Both the position numbers and the translations under genes were made by a program. Under the pieces are notes generated by a model. That model had not been told where the DNA came from. It worked only from the letters and a program-made list of their open reading frames with translations, and ran no database searches. A stretch of 64,000 nt of DNA, from assembly GCF_005780185.1 (NCBI RefSeq), contig NZ_VBUI01000006.1, forward strand, positions 109,447 through 173,446, in the 5' to 3' direction. This DNA comes from Halomonas urmiana (GTDB lineage: Bacteria; Pseudomonadota; Gammaproteobacteria; Pseudomonadales; Halomonadaceae). Shown here in pieces: positions 25,855 through 35,834 of this stretch (position 1 is the first letter of the stretch; each line of letters starts with the position of its first letter).

Positions 25855-27507
25855 TCAGGGATTCTTCACGTAGGCGCCGGGCCGCAGGTAGAACCACCAG
25901 TTGACGACCAGGCAGAGGGCGTAGAAGACCGCGAAGCCGTACATCGCCATCTCCGGGGTGCCGGCCTTGATCTGCTCGCCCATCACTCGCGGGGCGATGA
26001 AGGCGCCGTAGGCGGCCACGGCGGAGGTCCAGCCGAGCACCGGGCCCTTCTGCTGCAGGTCGAAGATGAAGCCGATGCTGCGGAAGGTGGAGCCGTTGCC
26101 GATGCCGCTGGCGGCGAACAGCACGATGAACAGCGTAAGGAACATCCAGAAGTACTGGTTGGGATCGGTAGCGTTGTAGGCCAGCATCATCACGTAGCCC
26201 ACGGCCGCGGAGGCCAGCACCATCACCACGGAGATGGCCTGGGTGACGATGGCACCGCCGACCTTGTCGGAGATCCAGCCGCCCACCGGGCGGATCAGGG
26301 CGCCGACGAAGGGGCCCATCCAGGCCCAGGTCAGGGCGCTGGGGGCGTCGGGATTGGCCACCCGGGTGATGGTGCCGTCGGCGGCCACCTCCATCATGTT
26401 GCCGAAGATGACGCTGATGGAGAGCGGCAGCGCCGCGGAGAAGCCGATGAAGGAGCCGAAGGTGGCGATGTAGAGCACCGTCATCGCCCAGGTGTGCTTG
26501 TTGGAGAAGATCGCGAACTGCTTCTGGATGTTCGGCTTGATGTCACCCGGGATCAGCCGCAGCAGGAACAGGGTCAGCACGATGGTCAGCGGCAGGGCGA
26601 GCCACATGTTGAGCCAGCCCAGCGCCACCACGCCGATGATCGAGGTCAGGAAGCCCACGCCGTAGAGGCCCAGGATCTTGCCGAAGGCCTGCACGGGAGA
26701 GCCGGGATTGGGGGTGATGGCGCGGATGTTGTTCATGCCGAACCAGCCGGCGAAGGCCAGCGGAACCAGGAAGACCAGCCAGATGAAGCCGGCGTTCTGA
26801 ATCCAGGTGTCGGTGCCCGCCTCGATGCGCCCGATCAGGGTGCCGCTGGCCTTCTGGAGTTCCATGGCATCGCCACCCAGCGCGCCAAAGATACCCACGG
26901 TCATCACCAGCGGAATCAGGATCTGCATGGTGGTGACGCCGAAGTTGCCGAGGCCGGCGTTCATGCCCAGGGCGTAGCCCTGCTGCTTCTTGGGAAAGAA
27001 GCTCGAGATGTTGCTCATCGAGTTGGCGAAGTTGCCGCCGCCGATGCCCGAGAGCAGGGCCAGGGCCTGGAAGACCCAGAAGGGCGTGCCCGGATTCATC
27101 AGCGCGATGCCGGTGCCCAGGGCTGGAATCATCAGCAGGGCGGTGGTCAGGAAGATGGTGTTGCGCCCGCCGGCGATGCGGATCATGAACGAGGCTGGGA
27201 TGCGCAGGGTGGCGCCGGCGAGGCCGGCGATGGCGGTCAGGGTGAACAGCTGGTCCACCGTGAACGGGAAGCCGAGGTTGCGCATCTGAGTGGTGATCAT
27301 GCCCCACATCAGCCAGACGGCGAAGCCCATCAGCAGGCTCGGGATGGAGATCCAGAGGTTGCGGCTGGCAATCTTCCGGCCCTGCGTCTTCCAGAACTCC
27401 TCGTTCTCGACGTCCCAGTGTTCGATGTCGGCGTTGCGCCGGCCGCTGGGTGGGAGTGGCTGTCGTTGGCCCTCCCAGCGGGTGGAGTCGGCACTCTCTC
27501 TGGTCAT
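25855..27507 (-). CDS. narK2: Nitrate/nitrite antiporter, NarK2 type
   Basis: This 550-residue MFS protein has a longer N-terminus and loops than narK1. The key residues are present: Arg in GATLRIPASFMI (helix 2), Arg in ALIRPVGGWISD (helix 8) and the signature segments GGGNFANSMSNISSFFPK and GMNAGLGNFGVT. NarK2/NarU-type carriers exchange nitrate for nitrite, needed because NarG faces the cytoplasm while NirS is periplasmic. The start ATG 27507 follows GAGGGGGAA; an upstream extension is not supported. It has its own DNR-type and perfect NarL sites. Confidence 0.94.
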   Translation of the reverse strand: MTRESADSTRWEGQRQPLPPSGRRNADIEHWDVENEEFWKTQGRKIASRNLWISIPSLLMGFAVWLMWGMITTQMRNLGFPFTVDQLFTLTAIAGLAGATLRIPASFMIRIAGGRNTIFLTTALLMIPALGTGIALMNPGTPFWVFQALALLSGIGGGNFANSMSNISSFFPKKQQGYALGMNAGLGNFGVTTMQILIPLVMTVGIFGALGGDAMELQKASGTLIGRIEAGTDTWIQNAGFIWLVFLVPLAFAGWFGMNNIRAITPNPGSPVQAFGKILGLYGVGFLTSIIGVVALGWLNMWLALPLTIVLTLFLLRLIPGDIKPNIQKQFAIFSNKHTWAMTVLYIATFGSFIGFSAALPLSISVIFGNMMEVAADGTITRVANPDAPSALTWAWMGPFVGALIRPVGGWISDKVGGAIVTQAISVVMVLASAAVGYVMMLAYNATDPNQYFWMFLTLFIVLFAASGIGNGSTFRSIGFIFDLQQKGPVLGWTSAVAAYGAFIAPRVMGEQIKAGTPEMAMYGFAVFYALCLVVNWWFYLRPGAYVKNP

Positions 27508-27556
27508 GGTGGTTCCCCCTCGCGGTCTCTCGGTGGCACCCCTCGCGCGATGGCGG

Positions 27557-27570
27557 TTGACCGGCATCAA
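27557..27570. promoter_or_regulatory. DNR/FNR-type site of narK2
   Basis: TTGACCGGCATCAA has both half-sites. Its centre is 56.5 bp upstream of the narK2 start, predicting a transcript start near 27522 and a very short leader. Confidence 0.8.
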
Positions 27571-27648
27571 GCCAGGGGCTTTGCCACGCAAGATACGCTC
27601 GGGAATCAGGCGGCGAAACGGCCCAAAAAGGCCGCCAAAACAGCGGGA

Positions 27649-27664
27649 TACCCCTTGAGGGGTA
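27649..27664. promoter_or_regulatory. Perfect NarL 7-2-7 site upstream of narK2
   Basis: TACCCCT-TG-AGGGGTA is an exact inverted pair of consensus NarL heptamers with the 2-bp spacing preferred by NarL. It lies 142 bp upstream of narK2 and about 120 bp beyond the narL stop. Confidence 0.8.
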
Positions 27665-27781
27665 GAGGGAGGAGCGGGGCTTGCCTGCCATATCAGGGGC
27701 TTAGGCGCGCTCCCCGGGCGGCGACGGGCCGGGGGCGGGCGATGGGGCTATTTGGAGGTATCCACACGGAGCCTCGCTCGG

Positions 27782-28444
27782 CTACTTGTCCACACCCTCC
27801 TGCACGGCCCACACCGCGGCCTCCACCCGCGAGCGCAGGTTGAGCTTCTTGAGCAGGTGCTTGACGTGGACCTTCACCGTGCCCTCGGTGATGTCGAGCT
27901 GTCGGGCGATCAGCTTGTTGGAGAGGCCGGCGGCCAGCTCGCGGAGGATCTCCCGCTCGCGCTGGGTCAGGCTGTGGATATCCGGCGTGGCCGGCTGGCT
28001 GCGCTGACTGCGCAGCGCCTCGGCCAGCAGGGCGGTGAGGCGCTCGCTGATCACCATGCGACCCAGCGCCGCCTGGCGCAGCTGGCGGATCATGTCGTCC
28101 GGGTCCATGTCCTTGAGCAGGTAGCCGTCGGCACCGGCACGCAGGGCGGCGACCACGTCCTCCTCGTGGTCGGAGACGGTGAACATCACGATGCGCCCGG
28201 CGAAACCGTCCTGGCGCAGCCGCCTGAGGGTCTCGAGGCCGTCCATCCCCGGCATGTTGAGGTCCAGCAGCACCAGGTCCGGGTCCAGCTCGCCGGCCAG
28301 GCGGACGCCCTCTTCCGGCTCGCCGGTCTCGCCGGCGAGCATCAGGTCGTCCTCCAGCTCGAGCAGCTGAGTCACCCCGCGGCGCAGCAGCGGGTGGTCA
28401 TCGATGATCAGGAGGGTGGCGGGGTCGTGGGCGTTTCGGGTCAT
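27782..28444 (-). CDS. narL: NarL, nitrate/nitrite response regulator
   Basis: This 220-residue protein has an N-terminal receiver domain (acidic pocket IIDDH, phosphoacceptor Asp61 in [11 protein letters not shown], Lys in YLLKDMD). The C-terminal LuxR-type helix-turn-helix is [24 protein letters not shown] with [16 protein letters not shown]. Phosphorylated by NarX, it binds TACYYMT heptamers; matching sites are seen before narK1, narK2 and narG. It overlaps narX by 4 bp. Confidence 0.94.
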   Translation of the reverse strand: MTRNAHDPATLLIIDDHPLLRRGVTQLLELEDDLMLAGETGEPEEGVRLAGELDPDLVLLDLNMPGMDGLETLRRLRQDGFAGRIVMFTVSDHEEDVVAALRAGADGYLLKDMDPDDMIRQLRQAALGRMVISERLTALLAEALRSQRSQPATPDIHSLTQREREILRELAAGLSNKLIARQLDITEGTVKVHVKHLLKKLNLRSRVEAAVWAVQEGVDK

Positions 28445-30348
28445 CCGGCAGGGTCCCTGTTCACGGGTTGAAGGCTTTCGGGTGGCTCGGCGGGCTGCTG
28501 GGCGATCAGCCGGGCCGTCTGCGGAGTGAAGGCGATGGCCACGAGGGTACCGCCGGCGTCGCGGTTACGCACCCGGAAGTCGCCGCCCAGGGTATCGGCC
28601 CGGTCGCGCATGATCACCAGGCCATAGTGCATGGGCGGCGCGTCGCCCTCCTCGAGGCCGATGCCGTCGTCCTCGATCATCACCTCGAGGCGGGCCTCGG
28701 CGAAGCGCACCGTGACCGCCGCCCAGTGGGCCCGGGCATGCTTGTGCACGTTGGCCAGCGCCTCGCGCACCACCTGCAGCACGTGGATCTCCTCGTTGGG
28801 GTTGAGCAGGTGCGGCGGCACGTCGACGTAGAGCTCCACCGTGAAGCCCAGGCGCTCGCCGAATTCCTCGGTGGTCTGGCGCAGGGCGCTCGAGAGCCCC
28901 GGGCCCTCCAGGCGCAGCCGGAAGGTGGTGAGCAGCTCACGTAGCTGGCGATAGGCGCTGTCGAGCCCGGTGCGCAGCTCGTCGAACACCGGCGCCTGGG
29001 TCTCCCGGGGCATCTCCTTGGCCTGCATGCGTTCCAGGCGCGCCACCTGCATCTTCAGGTAGGAGAGCGACTGGGCCAGGGAGTCGTGGAGCTCGCGGGC
29101 GATGATGGCCCGCTCGTTCATCAGCGTCACCTGCTGCTGCTCTTCGATACGCCGCTGCAGGTAGATCGCGGTGGCCAGCTGGTCGGCCAGGGCATTGAGC
29201 AGGCGGCGCACGCTGTCGGAGAGCGGCTGGCTCTTTGGGTGCCACACCTCCAGGGTGCCGAGCATCAGTTCGCCGACGCTCACCGGCAGTAGCAGACACT
29301 CGCCCTGTTCGGTCTGCTCCAGCCTGAGCGGCAGTGGGTCGATCAGACAGGCGTGACAGTCGTGATCGCGGCAGTACTCTGGGCGGCGCGGCGAGTGGGT
29401 AGCGAGTATGGGGATCTGGCGATCATCGTAAGGGTCGTTCAGTGATAGCCGAATCGGGCCTACCTCGAGCAGCTGTTCCAGCTCGCGCAGCATGGGCGCG
29501 GCGCTGGTGCAGAGGTCGTTGCCACCGCCGTAGAGGGCGCGGCTGCCATCATGCATCACCTCCATGGCTCGGTTGCTGCGTTCGAGCTCCAGCTGCTTGC
29601 GCGAGGCATGTGCCTCCAGCTCCGCGTAGCTGGCACCGAGCTCCGCGGCCATGGTGTCCAGGGTGTTGCCGAGCAGCGCCAGCTCGTCGCTGCCGGAGAG
29701 CCGGGTGCGATAGCTGAAGTTACGGCGCCCGGCCTCCCGGGCCAGCACCACCAGCTGGTGCAGCGGGCCCACCAGGTTGTGGCGGATGTCGTAGAGGGCG
29801 ATCGCCACCACCACCGCGGTCAGCGCCAGGAAGAGGATCTGCAGGGCGCTGAGCAGGCGGATCTTGGCCTCGCTGTTCTGCTCGAGCCGGGTGACCATCC
29901 GGTCGATGTCGCCCACCAGGCCGTCGAGGGCCTGGCGCAGGGCGTCGACCTCCAGCCTGCCGCCGGCGATGGCGCGGATCACCTGGGGCGCCAGCGCTTC
30001 GTCCCAGCGCGTCTGCAGCAGTCGGTACTGCTCGCGCAGGGGGTGGTCCTCGGCTGCGGGCAGCGCCGCGGTCAGCCGGGGGCTCGCCAGCCGCTCGTGA
30101 AAGCGCTCGCTCAGCGCCTGGACCCGTTCGCGCTGCGCCGGTTCGGGCTCGCGTTCATAGCGCTGCAGGGCCGCGACGATCTGGTAGGTGTTCATGCGCA
30201 GCGAGCCGGCCACGTTGATGGCGGCGGCGTCGCCGCGGCTGCCGTTGGCCACCATCATGGTCACCACGATGCTGATCAACGCCATGGCGCTGATCGCCAG
30301 CAGCGAGGCGCTGATGCGGGCCACCAGGGAGCGCTGCAGCAACTTCAT
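28441..30348 (-). CDS. narX: NarX, nitrate/nitrite sensor histidine kinase
   Basis: This 635-residue membrane kinase has two N-terminal helices flanking a periplasmic domain. Just after the first helix is the nitrate-binding P-box ([19 protein letters not shown]). A HAMP segment, a GAF-like middle part with Cys residues ([15 protein letters not shown]) and a HisKA_3/HATPase domain follow, with the H-box [16 protein letters not shown] and N-box [12 protein letters not shown]. It senses periplasmic nitrate and phosphorylates NarL. ATG 30348 is preferred over TTG 30360, because GGAG lies 8 bp before the ATG. Confidence 0.93.
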   Translation of the reverse strand: MKLLQRSLVARISASLLAISAMALISIVVTMMVANGSRGDAAAINVAGSLRMNTYQIVAALQRYEREPEPAQRERVQALSERFHERLASPRLTAALPAAEDHPLREQYRLLQTRWDEALAPQVIRAIAGGRLEVDALRQALDGLVGDIDRMVTRLEQNSEAKIRLLSALQILFLALTAVVVAIALYDIRHNLVGPLHQLVVLAREAGRRNFSYRTRLSGSDELALLGNTLDTMAAELGASYAELEAHASRKQLELERSNRAMEVMHDGSRALYGGGNDLCTSAAPMLRELEQLLEVGPIRLSLNDPYDDRQIPILATHSPRRPEYCRDHDCHACLIDPLPLRLEQTEQGECLLLPVSVGELMLGTLEVWHPKSQPLSDSVRRLLNALADQLATAIYLQRRIEEQQQVTLMNERAIIARELHDSLAQSLSYLKMQVARLERMQAKEMPRETQAPVFDELRTGLDSAYRQLRELLTTFRLRLEGPGLSSALRQTTEEFGERLGFTVELYVDVPPHLLNPNEEIHVLQVVREALANVHKHARAHWAAVTVRFAEARLEVMIEDDGIGLEEGDAPPMHYGLVIMRDRADTLGGDFRVRNRDAGGTLVAIAFTPQTARLIAQQPAEPPESLQPVNRDPAG

Positions 30349-30391
30349 CGGGGTCTCCAACCGGGCGAACGAGGGGTGTCGAGTGCCACTA

Positions 30392-30433
30392 TACCCTAGT
30401 AGGTAGGCGTCGCTCCCTCAAAGGCATACCTCC
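30392..30433. promoter_or_regulatory. NarL-like heptamers between narX and narK3
   Basis: TACCCTAGTAGGTA (30392-30405) is an imperfect palindrome of heptamer-like elements, and TACCTCC (30427-30433) is a 6-of-7 match to TACYYMT. They lie in the 150-bp divergent region. Suggestive only. Confidence 0.35.
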
Positions 30434-30500
30434 CCTGCCCTTTTGACGTCCTCTCCCCGGCTCCCGAGACTTTCAGGTAACCCTTCTCGAGCGTCGGCCC

Positions 30501-31862
30501 ATGTCCTGCGATCCTCCGTCATCCTCGCGCGCCACCCGCGCCACCCGCGCCTCGCCGCGCGGCGAGGCCGAGGCGCCGCCGGGCTACCGCGCGCTGGTGG
30601 TGGTCGCGCTCTCGCCGCTGGCCTTCGCCCTGGTCTTCGCCTGCTGGACGCTGTTCGCCGTGCTCGGGGTGGAGCTGCGCCGCGACCTGGCCCTGGGGAG
30701 TGCCGCCTTCGCCGTGCTGCTCTCCACGCCGATGCTCGCCGGTGCCCTGGCGAGCCTGCCCATGGCGAGGCTGGCCCGACGCCACGGTGGGCGCCGCGTC
30801 ATGCTCGGCTGCCTGCTGCTGATCTGTCCCTTCCTGTGGTGGATCGGTCACGCCCAGCACTATGCGGAGTTCCTGCTGGCGGGCCTCGGCCTGGGGCTGG
30901 GGGCCGGGTCGCTGGCCGCCGGGCTGGTCTACGTGGCGGAGTTGGGGCCGGCCCGCCATGCCGGCCTGGCGCTCGGGCTCTACGCGGCCGGCATGGTCGG
31001 GGCGGGGCTCGGCTACCTGCTGCTGCCCCTGGTCAGCCAGGCTTACGGCTGGCGCACGGCGCCGCTGTTCTACCTGCTGCCGGTGCTGCTGGTCGCCGGG
31101 CTGCTGTGGCTCTTCGCCGAGGACCACGACCCGCTTACGCCCGTGAGCGATCCCACGGGCGACGACGAGGCGCGCCCGTTCCATTCCGCGCGGCGGGCGC
31201 GCACCGCCCGCCTCGCCCGCCTCGCCCGCCTCGCCCGTCGGCTCGCCGGCTGGTCGCCGTGGCGCCTGGCCCTCCCCTACGCCTTCTTCTTCGGCGCCTT
31301 CCTGGCCCTGGCACTGTGGCTGCCCGGCCACCTGGCGACGCGCTTCGAGCTCTCGCTGCAGGGGGCGGCACTGCGCGCGATCCCCTTCACCCTGGCCGTC
31401 GGGGCGGGCCAGGTGCTCGGCGGCTGGCTGGCCGACCGTCGCGACTTTCGCAGCCTGCGCTGGTGGCTCTGCGCCTTCGTGCTGGTCTGCCTCTTCCTGC
31501 TCTCCTATCCGCCCTTCGAACTCCGGATCGAGGGCACCCACGGCCCGCTGAGCTGGCACTACGCGGCGCCGCTGTGGGGCTTTCTCGGCCTGTTGGTGCC
31601 CATGGGGGTGGCCATGGGGGTCGGGCAGGGCAGTCTGATGCGCCTGATCCACCGCGACCATGGCGGCGACATGGCCCTGGTGGGCGGGCTGGCACTGACC
31701 CTGGGCGGACTCTTCGCCGCCCTGCTGCCGCCTGTCTTCGTGCTGGGCAGCGAGTGGCTGGGGCTCTCTACCGCCGGCTTCATGTTCCTCTACGCCGCCC
31801 TGGTCGTCTGCATGCTGGTGATGCTTGCCGACCATGCGCTACACCGCCCTCGGGCACAGTGA
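30501..31862 (+). CDS. Divergent NarK-like MFS transporter (third NarK homologue)
   Basis: This 453-residue, 12-helix protein aligns along its length with narK1 of this window. However, the key nitrate residues are changed. The helix-2 Arg is Ser (STPMLAGALASLPMAR against ATPILTGSISRIFLG). The helix-8 Arg is Gln (TLAVGAGQVLGGWLAD against TLPASVFRALGGWMSD). The signature Asn of AGNAGAA is Met (AGMVGAG). The central loop carries an ARLARLARLARR repeat. It is therefore unlikely to carry nitrate in the known way. It lies just upstream of narGHJI on the same strand. The ribosome site at ATG 30501 is weak. Confidence 0.8.
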   Translation: MSCDPPSSSRATRATRASPRGEAEAPPGYRALVVVALSPLAFALVFACWTLFAVLGVELRRDLALGSAAFAVLLSTPMLAGALASLPMARLARRHGGRRVMLGCLLLICPFLWWIGHAQHYAEFLLAGLGLGLGAGSLAAGLVYVAELGPARHAGLALGLYAAGMVGAGLGYLLLPLVSQAYGWRTAPLFYLLPVLLVAGLLWLFAEDHDPLTPVSDPTGDDEARPFHSARRARTARLARLARLARRLAGWSPWRLALPYAFFFGAFLALALWLPGHLATRFELSLQGAALRAIPFTLAVGAGQVLGGWLADRRDFRSLRWWLCAFVLVCLFLLSYPPFELRIEGTHGPLSWHYAAPLWGFLGLLVPMGVAMGVGQGSLMRLIHRDHGGDMALVGGLALTLGGLFAALLPPVFVLGSEWLGLSTAGFMFLYAALVVCMLVMLADHALHRPRAQ

Positions 31863-31895
31863 CACCACCGGCCTAACCCCTCCCTCGGCGTCGCC

Positions 31896-31911
31896 TATCC
31901 CCTTGGGGGTA
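31896..31911. promoter_or_regulatory. NarL 7-2-7 site upstream of narG
   Basis: TATCCCC-TT-GGGGGTA is a near-consensus inverted pair of NarL heptamers, 156 bp before narG. No clear DNR/FNR site was seen between it and narG, unlike at narK1 and narK2. Confidence 0.6.
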
Positions 31912-32066
31912 GGGGCCATGTATATGGAGGTAACCGGGCAGTAATCGGCGTGGCGATCACCCAGAATCGGCTTCAACGACCCTGGCCGCGAGCGATGCAA
32001 GGCGGCGGTGCAGGACGGGTGACCCGGTGCGGTCACGCATCTTTTCGAGGAGCCTGGAGAGCGACC

Positions 32067-35000
32067 ATGAGTCACTTCATCGATCGGCTGAACTTCTTCC
32101 GCAAGGCCCGCGAGCCCTTCGCCAACGAGCATGGTGAACTCCGTCAGGAGTCTCGCGAGTGGGAGGACGGCTACCGTCAGCGCTGGCAGCACGACAAGGT
32201 CGTGCGCTCCACCCACGGGGTGAACTGCACCGGGTCGTGCAGCTGGAAGATCTACGTCAAGAACGGCCTGGTCACCTGGGAGACCCAGCAGACCGACTAC
32301 CCGCGCACCCGGCCCGACCTGCCCAACCACGAGCCGCGGGGCTGCCCGCGCGGCGCCAGCTACTCCTGGTATATCTACAGCGCCAACCGCCTCAAGCACC
32401 CGCTGGTCAGAAAGCCGCTGATCGCGCTGTGGCGCGAGGCGCTCGCCGAGAAGGGCGACCCGGTCGACGCCTGGGCCTCCATTGTCGAGGACCCGGCCAG
32501 GACCAAGCAGTACAAGCGCGCCCGCGGCATGGGCGGCTTCGTGCGCGCCGACTGGGACGAGCTCAACGAGCTGATCGCCGCCTCCAACGTCTATACCGCC
32601 AAGCAGTTCGGCCCGGACCGCATCATCGGCTTCTCGCCGATCCCCGCCATGTCGATGGTCAGCTACGCCGCCGGCAGCCGCTACCTGTCGCTGATCGGCG
32701 GCGTCTGCATGAGCTTCTACGACTGGTACTGCGACCTGCCGCCGGCCAGCCCTCAGACCTGGGGCGAGCAGACCGACGTGCCCGAATCCGCCGACTGGTA
32801 CAACTCCGGCTACATCATCGCCTGGGGCTCCAACGTCCCCCAGACCCGCACCCCGGACGCCCACTTCTTCACCGAGGTACGCTACAAGGGCACCAAGACC
32901 GTCTCGATCACCCCGGACTACGCCGAGGTCTCCAAGCTCACCGACGAGTGGCTCTCCGCCAAGCAGGGCACCGACGCGGCCCTGGCCATGGCCATGGGGC
33001 ACGTCATCCTCAAGGAGTTCCACCTCGACCGGCCTAGCGGCTACTTCACCGACTACGTGCGCCGCTACAGCGACATGCCCTTCCTGGTCGAGCTCGAGGC
33101 TCGCGAGGACGGCAGCTACGCGCCGGGCCGCCAGATGCGCGCCAGCGACTTCGAGGCGAGCCTCGGTCAGGGCAACAACCCCGAGTGGAAGACCGTCGCC
33201 TGGGACGAGACCCGCGACCAGCTGGTGGTGCCGCGCGGCTCCATCGGTTTCCGCTGGGGCGAGACCGGTGATGAGGTCGGCAAGTGGAACCTCGAGCCGC
33301 TGGACGCCGAGGGCGCCGAGATCAAGCCGCTGCTGACCCTGGCCGAGCAGCATGACGAGGTGGCCAAGGTCGCCTTCCCCTACTTCGGCGGCATCGCCCA
33401 CGAGCACTTCGATCACGTCAAGAGCGGCGGCGCCAGCGACGAGCTGCTATTCCACAGCCTGCCCGTCAAGCGCCTCAAGAAGGCCGACGGCTCGGACGTG
33501 CTGGCGGTCACCGTGTTCGATCTGATGTGCGCCAACTACGGCATCGACCGCGGGTTCGGTGAGGACGACGGCGCGACCTCCTACGACCAGATCAAGCCCT
33601 ACACCCCGGCTTGGCAGGAGAAGATCACCGGCGTGTCGGCCGAGCAGGCCACCCGCATCGCCCGCGAGTTCGCCGACAACGCCGACAAGACCCGCGGACG
33701 CAGCATGATCATCGTCGGTGCCGGCATGAACCACTGGTACCACATGGACATGAACTACCGCGGCCTGATCAACATGCTGGTCATGTGCGGCTGCATCGGC
33801 CAGAGCGGCGGCGGTTGGGCTCACTACGTGGGCCAGGAGAAGCTGCGCCCGCAGACCGGCTGGACCCCGCTGGCCTTCGGGCTGGACTGGCAGCGCCCGC
33901 CGCGCCACATGAACTCCACCTCCTTCTTCTACAACCACTCCAGCCAGTGGCGCTACGAGAAGCTCGAGATCAAGGAGATCCTCTCGCCGCTGGCCAAGGC
34001 CGAGGACTACCCCGGCAGCCTGATCGACTTCAACGTGCGCTCCGAGCGCATGGGCTGGCTGCCCTCCGCGCCGCAGCTCGGCACCAACCCGCTGCGCCTG
34101 GTTGATGCCGCCAAGGCCGCCGGCATGAGCACCGCCGACTACGCCGTGGACCAGCTGAAGCGCGGCAATCTCGCCTTCGCCGCCGAAGATCCGGACAACC
34201 CGCAGAACTTCCCGCGCAACATGTTCATCTGGCGCTCCAACCTGCTGGGCAGCTCCGGCAAGGGCCACGAGTACATGCTCAAGTACCTGCTCGGCACCCG
34301 CCACGGCATCCAGGGCAAGGACCTGGGGGACTTCGGCGGCCAGAAGCCCGAGGAGGTCAAGTGGCACGACGACGCGCCCGAGGGCAAGCTCGACCTGCTG
34401 GTGACCCTGGACTTCCGCATGTCCACCACCTGCCTCTACTCGGACATCGTGCTGCCCACGGCGACCTGGTACGAGAAGGACGACCTCAACACCTCCGACA
34501 TGCACCCCTTCATCCACCCGCTGACCGCGGCCACCGACCCGGCCTGGGAGTCGCGCAGCGACTGGGATATCTACAAGGGCATCGCCAAGGCCTTCTCCAA
34601 GGCCTGCGTGGGGCACCTGGGTGAGGAGACCGATTTGGTCACCCTGCCGCACCAGCACGACTCTCCCGCCGAGCTGGCCCAGGTCGAGGTGCGCGACTGG
34701 AAGAAGGGCGAGTGCGAGCCGGTCCCCGGCAAGACCATGCCGGCGCTGATCGAGGTCAAGCGCAACTACCCCGAGACCTATGAGCGCTTCACCTCCGTGG
34801 GCCCCTTGCTCGAGAGCATCGGCAACGGCGGCAAGGGCATCGGCTGGAAGACCGAGAAGGAAGTGGAGCTGCTCGGCAAGCTCAATCACGTCAAGACCGA
34901 GGGATCGGCCAAGGGCCGCCCGCGCATCGAGTCGGCCATCGACGCCGCCGAGATGATCCTGACCCTGGCGCCGGAGACCAACGGCCAGGTGGCGGTGAAG

Positions 35001-35834
35001 GCCTGGGGCGCGCTCTCCAAGATCACCGGGCGCGACCACACCCACTTGGCGCATCCCAAGGAGGAGGAGAAGATCCGCTTCCGCGACGTGGTGGCCCAGC
35101 CGCGCAAGATCATCTCCAGCCCCACCTGGTCGGGTCTCGAGGACGAGCACGTCTCCTACAATGCCGGCTACACCAACGTCCACGAGCTGATCCCGTGGCG
35201 CACCGTCAGCGGCCGCCAGCAGTTCTACCAGGATCACCCCTGGATGCGGGCCTTCGGCGAGAGCCTGCTGGTCTACCGGCCGCCCATCGACACCAAGGCG
35301 GCGGTCAGCCTGGCCGAGACGAAGGGCAACGGTAACCCGGAGATCGCCCTGAACTGGATTACCCCGCACCAGAAGTGGGGCATCCACTCTACCTACAGCG
35401 ACAACCTGCTGATGCAGACCCTGTCGCGGGGCGGCCCCATCGTCTGGATGTCCGAGGATGACGCGAAGTCCATCGGCGTCGAGGACAACGACTGGATCGA
35501 GCTCTACAACGCCAACGGCGCCATCGCCGCCCGGGCGGTGGTCAGCCAGCGGGTCAAGAACGGCATGGCGATGATGTATCACGCCCAGGAGCGGATCCTG
35601 AACATGCCGGGTTCCGAGATCACCGGGACTCGCGGCGGCATCCATAACTCGGTGACGCGGGTGTGTCCCAAGCCGACCCACATGATCGGCGGCTACGCCC
35701 AGCTCTCCTACAGCTTCAACTACTACGGCACCGTCGGCTCCAACCGCGACGAGTTCGTCATCGTGCGCAGGATGAAGAAGATCGACTGGCTGGATGGCGA
35801 AGGCAACGACTACGAGCAGGAGGCCGTGAAATGA
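32067..35834 (+). CDS. narG: Respiratory nitrate reductase alpha subunit
   Basis: This 1255-residue molybdenum enzyme is close in length to E. coli NarG (1247). The N-terminus has the FS0 cluster motif HGVNCTGSCSWKIY (His-x3-Cys-x3-Cys) and later EPRGCPRGASYSWY. The bis-MGD domains follow (for example DLMCANYGIDRGFGEDDG and MIIVGAGMNHWYHMDMNYRG). It reduces nitrate to nitrite on the cytoplasmic face of the membrane, with electrons from NarI through NarH. ATG 32067 has GGAG 6 bp upstream. The stop overlaps the narH start in ATGA. Confidence 0.98.
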   Translation: MSHFIDRLNFFRKAREPFANEHGELRQESREWEDGYRQRWQHDKVVRSTHGVNCTGSCSWKIYVKNGLVTWETQQTDYPRTRPDLPNHEPRGCPRGASYSWYIYSANRLKHPLVRKPLIALWREALAEKGDPVDAWASIVEDPARTKQYKRARGMGGFVRADWDELNELIAASNVYTAKQFGPDRIIGFSPIPAMSMVSYAAGSRYLSLIGGVCMSFYDWYCDLPPASPQTWGEQTDVPESADWYNSGYIIAWGSNVPQTRTPDAHFFTEVRYKGTKTVSITPDYAEVSKLTDEWLSAKQGTDAALAMAMGHVILKEFHLDRPSGYFTDYVRRYSDMPFLVELEAREDGSYAPGRQMRASDFEASLGQGNNPEWKTVAWDETRDQLVVPRGSIGFRWGETGDEVGKWNLEPLDAEGAEIKPLLTLAEQHDEVAKVAFPYFGGIAHEHFDHVKSGGASDELLFHSLPVKRLKKADGSDVLAVTVFDLMCANYGIDRGFGEDDGATSYDQIKPYTPAWQEKITGVSAEQATRIAREFADNADKTRGRSMIIVGAGMNHWYHMDMNYRGLINMLVMCGCIGQSGGGWAHYVGQEKLRPQTGWTPLAFGLDWQRPPRHMNSTSFFYNHSSQWRYEKLEIKEILSPLAKAEDYPGSLIDFNVRSERMGWLPSAPQLGTNPLRLVDAAKAAGMSTADYAVDQLKRGNLAFAAEDPDNPQNFPRNMFIWRSNLLGSSGKGHEYMLKYLLGTRHGIQGKDLGDFGGQKPEEVKWHDDAPEGKLDLLVTLDFRMSTTCLYSDIVLPTATWYEKDDLNTSDMHPFIHPLTAATDPAWESRSDWDIYKGIAKAFSKACVGHLGEETDLVTLPHQHDSPAELAQVEVRDWKKGECEPVPGKTMPALIEVKRNYPETYERFTSVGPLLESIGNGGKGIGWKTEKEVELLGKLNHVKTEGSAKGRPRIESAIDAAEMILTLAPETNGQVAVKAWGALSKITGRDHTHLAHPKEEEKIRFRDVVAQPRKIISSPTWSGLEDEHVSYNAGYTNVHELIPWRTVSGRQQFYQDHPWMRAFGESLLVYRPPIDTKAAVSLAETKGNGNPEIALNWITPHQKWGIHSTYSDNLLMQTLSRGGPIVWMSEDDAKSIGVEDNDWIELYNANGAIAARAVVSQRVKNGMAMMYHAQERILNMPGSEITGTRGGIHNSVTRVCPKPTHMIGGYAQLSYSFNYYGTVGSNRDEFVIVRRMKKIDWLDGEGNDYEQEAVK

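Noticed and set aside
24300..27507. A fused NarK1-NarK2 protein as in Paracoccus
   Set aside because: The two genes are separated by 160 bp with their own promoter elements and start and stop codons.
30441..30454. TTGACGTCCTCTCC as an FNR-type site before the third NarK-like gene
   Set aside because: Only the first half-site matches; the second half has no similarity.
33447..35681. A 744-codon minus-strand frame inside narG
   Set aside because: Antisense of a highly conserved gene; composition is typical for shadow frames in GC-rich DNA.
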